Made by a program: the position numbers and the translations under genes. This document shows positions 44,457 to 56,085 of a stretch of DNA of 64,000 nt, piece after piece (the first letter of the stretch is position 1; every line of letters begins with the position of its first letter). The stretch covers positions 1,714,001-1,778,000 of the forward strand of contig CALZFC010000270.1 in the NCBI GenBank assembly GCA_945643635.1. The letters are read 5' to 3'. The DNA is from Allodiplogaster sudhausi. Its lineage: Eukaryota; Nematoda; Chromadorea; Rhabditida; Diplogasteridae. Under the pieces are notes generated by a model that saw only the letters and a program-made list of their open reading frames with translations, was not told the origin of the DNA and searched no databases.

Positions 44457-46887
44457 ATGTCGTCGTCGAATCCGATGGAAGAGAAAGCTGCGTCGCTCAA
44501 CGAGAAACAGGAAACAGCGACTACGGGACGTTCAGGTATCTCTCGTTTTTTTGTTGCTTTCTCTTGATTCTTTCCATTTCATTTCATCCTTTTTTTTGTT
44601 TGTCATTAAGATTAATATTAATATCATTAAAATATTATAGCATAACACGATATTACTTCTCCCTAACGTACCTTGAAAAGTAAGGAAATGAAGGAACATC
44701 TGTGGTTTTCCTTGTTTGTGAATTGTCGGAGCTGGTAGAATACAGTTTTGCGGAATGAAAAAAAGATTTGTTGTTGTTTAGCTGCCCGCGAACGAGATGG
44801 TGAAAATGTAGAGAAGCACAGCGAAGAGGAGGAACAGGAAGGAGACGGCGAGAAACGAGATGGAAAAGAAAAAGAAGAAGGTGAAGACGACAAGGATACG
44901 AAGAAGAAAGAGCAGGAGGTTTGAACGAGCGTTTTTATTTTTTAAGCAAAAAGTTTATGCATATTTTTACGAGATTATTCATTATGGCTACTTGTCTATG
45001 AAACTAAAAAAACAAATACTATAATATAAAATATTGAGTTGCCGAAGTACTTTCTATATAACATTCGATAGCATTGCTCGGCATTTTTCGCAATGATTAC
45101 GAATATTTAATCTGTTTTTTCTTCTTCTTTGAAATGGATCTATTAAAATTTATTCTAAATCGTTTTGCAGAAAAGGAAAGCAAATATTACACTATAAATT
45201 ATTCAGGTGATTACTCTAGAGGACAACGAGGAAGACAAGGAGGATGAGATGACGCCGCGAAGGCGAGACACTGTTCCTGCTGCGAATACTCTCCGTGCTC
45301 GAGCAGCTCGCGAGGTCGAGAGGGCCCCTCAGGAGGTTCTCAGTTCAGATCTATTTTATGTCCTTTTATAAGGTCCTTTTTACAAAATTTATTCAAACAA
45401 TTAAACAAAATACTTGACAAAAGAGTATGGGAATTAAGACATATATAATATCAAATTAAGACGGAACGCGAGCGTGAATTCGCTGCGAAGCGAGCGGAGA
45501 AGGAGCGAATTCGAATTCTAAAGTCAGCAAATTCTTCTTCACAATATTATTTCTTTTATATTTTTGACGATTACGATTATTTTCTCTTCAGAGAGAAGAA
45601 AGAGAAGTGCGAGCGAGAGGAAGAGGCAAGGAGAGAAAAGCGAAGAAAGGAAGAGGAGGAAAAGAAGGGTAAGAGACGAAAGGAAGAGGAAGAGAGAAAG
45701 GAAAAGAAGAGGAAGGAGGAGGATGAAAAGAAGAGGAAGGAAATGGAGAGGTTGCGTATTTCTATTTCTTTTTTTGCTTTAGAATGTTCTAGAAAAAGGA
45801 AATCTTCAGGAATATTTTATTTATTATCTTTTATTTGTAAGGAGTAATTTTCAGTTTTCAGCCATAATTGTACTGTTAATCAAGATTAATAAGTAAAACC
45901 GACACATAACTTTCGATGTTTGTCCACTTTTGTTTACAGGCTGGAGAAGAAGCGCATAAAAGAAGCGGAAGAAAAGAAGAATGAGTCTGAGAGGTTTCTT
46001 TTATTTTTTATTTATTTTTTTTTGTCGGTTCTTGAAGATGAGTGAAATGTCTATTTTATAAAGCAAACAAGCAAATTTATTGTAAAATTTGTTGAAGTTG
46101 TTTTTTTCTTTTCTTTTATGCTGGAAGTTGAGTTTGTTTCTATAGAGTATATTTTATAAATTATTGTACAAAATATGCTTAATTCATTATATAGCGGGAA
46201 GCGCTACCCCCTGCGCTAATCTTTCGTATTTTAAGCGTTAAATGTTTATTAACGTGCCATCTCACAGATGAATGAGATTTGCACACATTTTTTAACGGGT
46301 CTAAAAAGTTTTCTAGATTGATTCGGATCCTAATTTTTTCATTCCGAACCATCCAATGTGATGGTCTATTCATATGCAAAATATCCGAACTTTTGGAATT
46401 AAGGGTTTCTGACAGTTCCCTATTAAGAGAATAGTTTTATTTTACAAAAAAAATCTTTGCTCCAATAAATGTTACTTTTGACCATATTTTGGCTTTGTAC
46501 CCCCCCCCGGCCTGGACTCATGTACCGGAGCTTGTTCAGCACTGGGCGATTACAAATCTGAGTTTCTCAATAATATTAGCTTAAGGCGGAACGCGAGCGA
46601 GAATTCGCTGCTGCGACACGAGCGGACGATCTGCCCGACGACGTGCTGGCTGCCATCTTCGCCTTGCTTCCACCCGGCACGCTGGCCAAGGCACGCCAAG
46701 TCTGCCGCAGGTGGACGAATGTCGAGTGCGAATTCCGGTCTGTCTCCCAGTTGCACATTTGTATTTGAGAGGCCTTTGAAGTTGCTCTTTTGTAATCGAT
46801 TCATAATCTTTCATGTTGTCTTTCATACTTTGATACGTTTTCATTCGAAGATAAGAATCTTCTCCTTTTGCATCTTCTCTTTTCCTG

Positions 46888-46937
<50 letters not shown>

Positions 46938-47095
46938 TTTTCTCCCTTCCATCTCCCCCTTGCAGTCGACGCATGCAGCGTGCGCATGTCCTCTCTGCTG
47001 ATGTCCATCTCGTCAACAGCGACTTTACGGTGTTGCCTTCCGATCGGTGGGCATTCCTCTTTTTCGCTATTTCCTCTCAACCCCTTCCGGATGTC

Positions 47096-47150
<55 letters not shown>

Positions 47151-48088
47151 TCTCTCTCTCTCTCTTCTCTCTTCTCTCTCTTCTCGCTCTCACTCTCCGC
47201 GCCCTCTCTTTCCCTCTCCCTTTTCCCCTCGCTCTCCTCTCTCTATTTCTCTCTTCCCCTCCCTTTCTCCCTCCTCTCTCTCTCTCTCTCCCCCACCTCT
47301 CTCTCTCCCTCTCTCTGTTAATCTCTCTCTACTTTTCTCCTTGCAGAGGCCCTCCTCCCTCAATGGACGCCTTGGTCACGGCGTATCAGCTCGACACTCT
47401 CGGCCTGATTGTGGATAGAACCGCTTTCGAATCCCTCTCTTCCATCAACTGGGCGGCCGATCTCATATGCGCCGAACTGCATGTCTTCCTCCCATCCGCT
47501 CCCGCGCCTCCGTCTGCCCTCTCCGTCTTCCTCGCTGCGCTCGCCTCGAATCAGAGCATCACTCATTTCGTGATCCACCAGGATGCGTGCCGAGAGCAGC
47601 CCGCTGCTGCAATCACATTCATTCCCACTGTCCGCCAGCGCGTGGAGATGCTGAATCTGACTGCATTCGGTCTCCCAATTGACGTCATCCTGGACGCGCT
47701 CGTGGACGTCGTGGGCCAGGATCGTCCGTCGACAGCGCGCTTCTTTGCTTGCGTCGTCGGTCGCGACTAAGCGGCCCAGGTCATTGCGGTCAGTCGCCTT
47801 TTACTCCTCCCATTCTTCAAAAAAGGATGAACTAGCGCTTTCTGCATATTATTTTTTTTTAGAATGGTTTTAAAGCGAAATAATGGAACTACATGAATAT
47901 CTTCAAATACAGGAATATCATCAACTACATGAATATCTCTTCAGGCCTGGGAAAGTCTCGAATCGCCGCCTTCTATCAAGATCTTGTTCTTCAAGTGCCC
48001 TGGAGCATCCCTGCCAGGAGGCAACAAGGAGTTCGAGACGCAACAGGGGACGGCTACTCTCATGATTGGAATGTACGGCCAGTGTTGA
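44457..48088 (+). CDS. F-box protein with charged coiled-coil N-terminus; in-frame TAA
   Basis: Exons 44457-44535, 44782-44918, 45207-45335, 45461-45522, 45592-45750, 45940-45993, 46586-46737, 46966-47046, 47347-47788 and 47945-48088. Residues about 25-190 are Lys/Glu-rich coiled coil. The F-box (DLPDDVLAAIFALLPPG, ARQVCRRW) starts at about residue 230 and would bind Skp1 in an SCF ubiquitin ligase. The last about 200 aa should select substrate; the family is unrecognised. Two oddities: TAA (47768-47770) interrupts an otherwise open exon (VVGRD-stop-AAQVIA) before AWESLESPPSIKILFFKCPG, and a hAT MITE overlies the final codons. Phase does not close between 45993 and 46586, so an exon may be missed or damaged beside a MITE fragment there. 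A pseudogene, or a protein about 50 aa shorter, is possible. Confidence 0.75.
46490..46547. mobile_element. hAT-type MITE fragment in an F-box intron
   Basis: GGCTTTGTACCCCCC, GGAGCTTGTTCAGCACTG: the right end of the family seen at 42973 and 48080. No left end found. Confidence 0.75.
46892..46945. repeat. (CT)n tract at an F-box acceptor
   Basis: Runs toward the CAG at 46965. Confidence 0.95.
47098..47335. repeat. Long (CT)n tract at an F-box acceptor
   Basis: About 240 bases of CT directly before the acceptor at 47346. Confidence 0.95.
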
Positions 48089-48225
48089 GCAAGGTCGGCG
48101 CATGCGCCGTGTTGGACCCCCCCCCCCCCGGCCTGCTCAAAATTCCGTTGAAGACCTAAAAAGTCCTTTTTTTCGGCTTTGTACCCCCCGGCCTGGAGTC
48201 TTGCGCCGGAGCTTGTTCAGCACTG
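48080..48225. mobile_element. hAT-type MITE inserted at the F-box gene's stop
   Basis: Termini CAGTGTTGAGCAAGG / GGAGCTTGTTCAGCACTG and a perfect 8-bp duplication TGTACGGC on each side (48072-48079 and 48226-48233). Removing one copy gives GGA ATG TAC GGC TCG TAA, a normal end to the reading frame; the insertion replaces Ser-stop with Gln-Cys-stop. Confidence 0.93.
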
Positions 48226-48247
48226 TGTACGGCTCGTAATTGTTTAA

Positions 48248-50889
48248 GAGAGCCTCTCTGTGCCTGCCCTAGAAATTCATAATTGTTCTAGAACCATGAA
48301 AACATTATGAGGGATGTGTCTAGTGTTCATAACGAAGTCTAGGCGGTCAGAAAGTTTAGAAAAAATTTTTTCACTTAGATATAAGTTGTAATGTTCATAA
48401 ATTTTGGATGACCATAACTACCGTTATACTCAATATTTCTGAATAATCTTTTCACTGTTAGATTCCCTGTTCAAAACTACACAAAAAAGTCCGTGGAGAC
48501 CATTTTCGAAAAACAAAATTTATATGACTTTTCTCCAATTTAAGTTTTTAAAAAGTCGTTTTCAGGCAATAACTTTTTTTTTACTATTACGTCCAAAAAA
48601 CCGAATGGTCCATGAGAAAGAGCAGGAAAAACTACACAGAATATGTTTCTGCGAGGAAAAATCTCGGATACTTTTTTTGGGTATCTGCATTTGAATATGG
48701 GTTTCTGAGCAAATTTCGGCTTTGGCTGCAAACCATAATTTCTTTCAAACTTCATTAATTTTAAAACGGAATAGTCCATTCGATGTAATTTTTTATCCTC
48801 TTTAAAATAATTTATACTTTGTATACAAAAGAATAGTCTAAAGGCCTAAAATTGACTTTTTGTGTTTTTGGCCAAATTCTGGTGTTAAAATACTCATTCT
48901 TTGGATCATTAATGGGTCATATAGACCAAATTACCACATAATATTTATTCTACAAGAAAGAGCAGTTAAAACTGAGTCGGGTACAGCTTTTTAATCAAAA
49001 TCTGAGGATACTTTTTTTGGGAATATGCATTTGAATGCTGACCGTTGAAGACGATATTGCTGCATATTTTTTGGCAATTATTTCAAATTAGTTCTTTTGA
49101 AACATCTAGCACCTAATAATATGTATACCAGGATTCTTTGAAGTTCTTTCATGATATACCACTTAAAAGTACTCTAAAAGTCAAGAAATTTCATTTTTAC
49201 GAGCCTAGAAGGCGAAATAAATGTATGAAAACTCCTTAGAAGCCAACTATCAGGTCATTTGTGAATCGGATTACCAAAAAGGTCATAACCATTCGAAAGA
49301 GCAGAGACTTTTACATAATATATCCTTCGATGAAAATGCAAAACCTGTACATTTTTAAGAAATCTTGAAATTTCAAAAAAAATCCACGAGATGTTTCGAC
49401 TATTTTGAGCTGTTCTGCGAATGCTGGTACCAATGGAACTTATGTTCTGAAAACTGTGCCATTAGGTAGTTTGAGACGAGAAACATAAATTTGACGTTGA
49501 TTTTCTACTTTTGACTACCATCCATGGTACTTTTGCCAAAGGAATGAAATATAATATGCAGAAAAATTTCATTTCGATCAAGTGAACCATGGATGGTAGT
49601 CAAAAGTAGAAAATCAACGTCAAATTTATGTTTGTCGTCTCAAACAACCTAATGGCACAGTTTTCAGAACATAAGTTCAATTGGTACCAGCATTCGCAGA
49701 ACAGCTCAAAATAGTCGAAACATCTAGTGAATTTTTTTTGAAATTTCAAGATTTCTTAAAAATGTACAGGTTTTGCATTTTCATCGAAGGATATATTATG
49801 TAAAAGTCTCTGCTCTTTCGAATGGTTATGACCTTTTTGGCAATCCGATTCACAAATGCCCTGATAGTTGGCTTCGAAGGAGTTTTCATACATTTATTTC
49901 GCCTTCTAGGCTCGTAAAAATGAAATTTCTTGACTTTTAGAGTACTTTTGAGTGGTATATCATGAAAGAACTTCAAAGAATCCTGGAATACATACTATTG
50001 GGTGCTAGATGTTTCAAATAAACTAATTTGAAATAATTGCCAAAAAATATGCAGCAATATCGCCTTCAACGGTCAACATTCAAATACATATTCCCAAAAA
50101 AAGTATCCTCAGATTTTGATTAAAAAGCTGTACCCGACTCAGTTTTAACTGCTCTTTCTTGTAGAATAAATATTATGTGGTAATTTGGTCTATATGACCC
50201 ATTAATGATCCAAAGAATGAGTATTTTAACACCAGAATTTGGCCAAAAACACAAAAAGTCAATTTTAGGCCTTTAGACTAATTTCTTTTGTATACAAAGT
50301 ATATATTATTTTAAAGAGGATAAAAAATTACATCGAATGGACTATTCCGTTTTAAAATTAATGAAGTTTGAAAGAAATTATGGTTTGCAGCCAAAGCCGA
50401 AATTTGCTCAGAAACCCATATTCAAATGCAGATACCCAAAAAAAGTATCCGAGATTTTTCCTCGCAGAAACATATTCTGTGTAGTTTTTCCTGCTCTTTC
50501 TCATGGACCATTCGGTTTTTTGGACGTAATAGTAAAAAAAAAAGTTATTGCCTGAAAACGACTTTTTAGAAACTTAAATTGGAGAAAAGTCATATAAATT
50601 TTGTTTTTCGAAAATGGTCTCCACGGACTTTTTTGTGTAGTTTTGAACAGGGAATCTAACAGTGAAAAGATTATTCAGAAATATTGAGTATAACGGTAGT
50701 TATGGTCATCCAAAATTTATGAACATTACAACTTATATCTAAGTGAAAAAATTTTTTCTAAACTTTCTGACCGCCTAGACTTCGTTATGAACACTAGACA
50801 CATCCCTCATAATGTTTTCATGGTTCTAGAACAATTATGAATTTCTAGGGCAGGCGCTCCTTGGCCCTTACTGACAATGAGAGGCTCTC
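48248..50889. mobile_element. 2.64-kb palindromic element flanked by TTAA (copy 1)
   Basis: Arms about 48248-49528 and 49586-50889, near-identical inverted repeats with a 57-bp centre. Termini GAGAGCCTCTCTGTGCC / GAGAGGCTCTC, bordered by TTAA on both sides. No protein of convincing character; the few open frames are mirrored in both arms. It sits eight bases after the F-box gene's ancestral stop. Confidence 0.92.
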
Positions 50890-52500
50890 TTAAACTTCCC
50901 CATTTTGATGTCTCAACCAGGAAAGTCTAGCACTGTTCTTTTCCATAGCACGAGCCTGTGAGCATTATTACCAATCGCGCTTAAAACGCTGCTTGGACAA
51001 ACAGGGCTTTTATTCTTTTATCTTTTTCCTGGCTTACGTTGAGTTGCCTCATTTTTCAAAGTGTGGTATTGATGAGGATGAATTTTACGATGTTTCCTTT
51101 TCGCGGAGCATTCATGCACTTGCTTTTTCATATCTCTTTGCCTTCTGTTTCAAATCTAGCTTTGCAATTTTTCTTTCTCTAAGTTTTTTGTGTCGACCTA
51201 CTAATTAGTGTCGTTACTACTGTATAGTGTTAGAGTGACCGGAGCGAGTTATCATTTCTCTCCTTGCTCGGTCTCTGCTTCTCTCACTACTCTCTCTCTC
51301 TATCTCTTATCTTTTTCGGGTTGTCCTGGTCAGGTCAAGCAAGAGGCCCGGCTTTCTCCCATTGATTGATAACCTCGCTGTTTTTGTCGCCTCTCCCTCA
51401 TTCTTTTTCTCACCTTTTTTCACTTGCTTCCTTGCGCAAGCCCTGGTGCGGGTGCCCTTCTTCTTCTCCTCTGTTTTGGCTGTACTAAAGGCCAATTGTT
51501 TTTAGTCTCGCTTCTCATTTCCTTGCTTCTCCTTTAGAGTAGCTTCTTCTCATGGTCAGTCTCGTCTCATCAGTTTTATTTCTTCTTTTTATTTAATTTG
51601 TCGTTAATAAACCTTGTCGTGTTACTCGAGTCACGCTTGTTGAAACACACTTTACTCGGCAACATGCACTCCAACCACAACGACGACGAGGCCTCGATAC
51701 ACCTTCAGCGAATGCTCTCTTCTTCATACATCATCCAACTTGCCGTGTTATTTTTTTGTTCTGTCATTTTTTTCCTCACTTTAGATTGTCTCGTTAATTC
51801 TCGATCTGTTCCTCGCTTTTTCTCTCTTCTCCGTCTCTGCTGTCTCTCTCCTCTGTCTTCCTCTTTCTCAAACTTTTGCCTCATTTCGCGCTGTATGCTT
51901 ATGTTAGTTTAACTATGCGATAAGTTGGATTTTAGTTGGGCAAACTTTTTTTGTTGCATTTGGCTGGGTGGTTCTAATCCTATTTTGGGAAGCTTATTTT
52001 TACTCAGTGGTAGTTTTTACTTCGATATACGCATCGCTGCATTACTCTACTCGTTAGATGTTGAAGTACCCTTGTCTAGTTATTTAATACGCATTTTTTA
52101 TTGGTGGAATGTTGAAATATCCGTTGCGATATCCATCCATATTTGTGATAGGCTGAATGTGAACTAATTGTTCTCTAATCAAATGGAATCAACTAATGAA
52201 GTGTACCAGTATTTTCAGGTGTTTGGAATATGAAAAATTACAGTCGGAGCGTGGGACCATCTCGCCTTTATATTTGAGATTGACATCCCTTGGAACGCCC
52301 TTTGCTAAATGGCGTTCCAACCGTTCCAACCGTATTTGGTCTAATGGTAAAATGTTGTTTGACATTCAATAATCAATCTTAGCAACGCAAGCGAGAAATC
52401 TATCAAACATCTACTATGTTACTGGTATACCGTGATATTGTTTTTACATGATATAGGTCTACTTTGCTATTGCTCTTCCTTGCAATTTCTTTTCCATGCT
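50890..52500. other. Intergenic, pyrimidine-rich
   Basis: 51228-51530 is rich in CTT, TTC and TCTC. AATAAA at about 51606 and a short open frame from 51664 (MHSNHNDDEASIHLQRM) were seen; no homology recognised. Confidence 0.4.
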
Positions 52501-52693
52501 ATTGAGTACCCCCCACGAACACTACCCTATTTCGTTTAAAGAGTGGAGTATCACTTGTGTCGGCAAACAAACACATTGAAATATACAGTGTATATTATAC
52601 ACCTTCTTAGTATAATACAGAAACAGCGAACAAACGAATTCTTCATCTCTTCTCGCTCTTCTCACTCTTACCTTGTCATATCTCCCTCACTTG

Positions 52694-52694
<1 letters not shown>

Positions 52695-52746
<52 letters not shown>

Positions 52747-52748
52747 GT

Positions 52749-52795
<47 letters not shown>
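52695..52795. repeat. (CT)n tract in the channel gene's 3' flank
   Basis: Immediately 3' of the stop at 52800 (GA on the sense strand). Confidence 0.95.
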
Positions 52796-52799
52796 CTTG

Positions 52800-53623
52800 T
52801 CAGTAGTTCCTATGCGGATACTTCCACCGTGTCGTCTGCGGTCCTCGACGGATGAACCATACGAGTAGCACGAGTTCGGCAATCAGCACGCAGGAGGCGC
52901 CGAGAAACAGTCCACCGAACGTGCCAATGGCGCCCAGCACAGTTATGATCTATTTTTATAGATTATTTGATCTATTTAATGTATTAGTCGATCTATTTAA
53001 TAGATTATTCTAATACTAACTGCTTACTAGATTATTTTAAAACTAATTTCTAAAATACATGTAACTCATAATAACATTAATCGGAGTACTGCTATTCAAA
53101 CTCTCCCCATGAAGATGAGCTTGAAAGGTGGTTTCGATGCAACAACAACAAAACATTTCATAAAGACCCATCTATGGAAATGTAAAAAAAATCATCTGGA
53201 GAGTTCCAAGCAGTGAGTCTATAGAATAATTTTAGAATATTCTAGACTATTCTACTTTACGTCACAGCACTCACCGACATCCTTGGCGTCTCGACTTCGA
53301 ACTTGATCTGCAACGTTTCCATCCCTACGGTGACGGAGCCCTGAAAAGTATGCGCTTCTAAAAAAAATCGCTCAAAAGCCTAATCAAATAAAAAAATGGC
53401 GCGAACATTAAAATAATTTTAAATGTTATGAATCCAACCGTGCTCGCTGCGCACTCATCGGACGAGTTCGTAGGCGAGCAATCGTACTGAAAATGGAAAT
53501 TTATGAAACCCGAGATGATAACTTCATTTACTTACATACCTTGGCATGCTTTATTATGTCACCAAGTTGTTTTTATTTGACTTTTGATCTGTAATGATGA
53601 AGCAATGCGAGGACGCCAGAGCG

Positions 53624-53656
<33 letters not shown>

Positions 53657-55786
53657 AATAGACCGATAAAGAGAGAGCAGGAGGGGTGCGAAAGGAGATC
53701 AAGAAGATATAGAGAGAAGGAAAGTAATCGGATGGAGGGAGAGAGATGACAAAGATAGAGAGAGAGAGAGAAAGAGACAGGAAGAGAGTGCGAGTGAGAG
53801 AAAGAGAGATACCACTCTGGAATAGCTGGCATGCGTTGCGACAGCCATGAACGCCTCGTATTCGCACGGCTGCGGACAGCGGCAGTCGCTCCATCCCTCG
53901 GGGTCTCCGCGCTCGACTATGAGCTCTTCTACGCATTTTCCTTAAAACTTTTCATTGTAAGTCTTTTCAATTCGGCGTATATGGTTAAGGTTAAGGTCAA
54001 TGGAAGGCTACGGCTAAGGTTAATGCAAAGGCAACGGCTAAGATTAAGGTTAAGGCTAGGGCTAAAGCTAAGGCTAAGGTTAAGGCTAAGGTTAAGGCTA
54101 ACGCTCAGCCTAACTCTTAGCAAAACTGCATCTTGTCGTCCCGTTCGGCCCGTAGTAGTTCGGATGAACGCAGCCACACTTTGCGAGTAGCGCATCTTGA
54201 TAGCACGACCGGAAGCAACCCTAAAGCTTTCAGCCTGTTTTTTTTCAAATTTTTTTTCGCACCAATTTTTTTCTTCTCAATCTTTTGCTTGCATCTACAT
54301 GAATTTCTAATTTGTATTTTCTCTAGACAATTTGTAAGCAACAGAAAAAAAAGAGAAAAAAAGGCACTAACGTCAACTGTATAAATACCGGGAAAATAGA
54401 AAGAGCTCGAGTCGGCGGCACTCTTCGCACACTTGCCGTAGATGCCAGAAAGGCGACGCGTTTCGATCTGACGTCATTTTAGAATAAACCAAAAAGGAAA
54501 TGTTAGATTAAACGAAAAACATGGAAATATTGAATAAATGATAATAATATCATTGCTAAAAAATAAGGTGTCATTTTCGCTAACAACTTTACAATCAAGT
54601 TTTTTTCTTATTTTACTGTATACATACATGTTCTAACAATAAGTGATTTGCTGCTCACTTTATGCAGGCGAATCGACGCGCTCATACGATCGACAACGGA
54701 CGCACGCGGCTTGCTCTCCATGTAGACGGCCTCGCCGACTAATGATGATTAGAATAAGGCAAAAGATTTTGAAAGTTACTCCTAGGCGAACTTTTTGAAA
54801 ATTCTAAGAAACATATTTAAAAATGAAGAGAATAAGCCAAAAGATTGAATGTTACTCCTAGGCGAACTTTTTAGAAACTTAAAAAAAGATATAAAAGTTA
54901 GATTAATCCCATGCTTTAATTTCGACATATCTTTCGATAGAATCTTGTTAATCGCAGATTTCAAGCCAACAATTATGCAGCTTAACTGAAAATATTATGT
55001 TCAGGAAAAAAAGCAAATTCCGTGCTTCTTCAACAGACCATATATTATTTTTTTTTAAAATTAATTCACAATTGAAACAAAGACCCCGTTCCTCACCCGG
55101 ATGCACGTAGACATTCACGCCAGCCTTGTCATTCCACGCGACTTCCTCATTAATGTTGCGCGTACTTGCGACGACTCTTAGGCCTGAGAGAATATTAGAA
55201 TATGTACTTGAATACATAAACATTTGATCGATAAGGTTTTCTCAAGAGTCTGTTTGTTGCCATTTGAATGTAGTAAGCTAATGTTGCGTTCTTGAGCCAA
55301 ATACATACATATTTTTGGACGAAATTTATTGTCTCCATTTTGGTCTACTTCACCCCGGTTCCCGAGGGCAATGATCTGCGTTCACCAGTGAAAAAGCTGT
55401 GAAAACTTGTTTTTCGTTAATATCTGGTAAAAAGGAATGAATGACGATGCTCCATTCTCGTGACTCTTCCTTCACTCCTTCTCCTCTTCACTTTTCTTTT
55501 CTTTTACGGCTGGCCGAAATGCAGCCTTACCTGCTTAAGCTACTCTCTTATTCAGTCTGACATCTTTTGTGTTTACTCATAACATCTTTCCCTTAATCTC
55601 TCCTTCTCTCCATCTCCCGCTCTCTCTCTCTCTCTCTTTCGCTCACTTTTCATATCTCCTTGTTCGTTGTCTCTTTCCTACTCTCTCTTTATTACGTATG
55701 TATTCCCTTTCACATTCGCTTTCACACTCGTTCTATCTCTCTTTCTCTCACCTCTTTCTCTCCCTCTCTCCCCCCTCTCTCTCTAC

Positions 55787-55818
<32 letters not shown>

Positions 55819-56054
55819 CTTCTCCCTCCACCAACCTCCTCGTATTCCCTCTTCACGTGCCTTCTTGACTGGCGGCGCGCCTTCCACGGCGGCGTTGAAT
55901 GTGAAGCAGTTGCCGAGTGACGGGTCATTGAAGGCATGGAAGTGAGACCTGCGAACCAGTCAAAGCTGCCCGAGGGGTCGAGAGAGAGAGAGAGAGAGAG
56001 AAAAGAGAGAAAGAGAGAGCGAGAGATAGACAGAGAGACTGAGAAACAGACAGA

Positions 56055-56085
<31 letters not shown>

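Noticed and set aside
4824..47770. Two TAA codons where Tyr is expected (SLC26, F-box) suggested a reassigned stop codon.
   Set aside because: Other genes here (C6 copies, the small peptide) end normally at TAA, and other lesions use TAG and TGA. The SLC26 exon also carries an independent frameshift, so decay explains it better.
51228..51664. Possible solo LTR (TGTTAG start, AATAAA near the end).
   Set aside because: No matching target duplication or CA end with symmetry; no second copy seen in the window.
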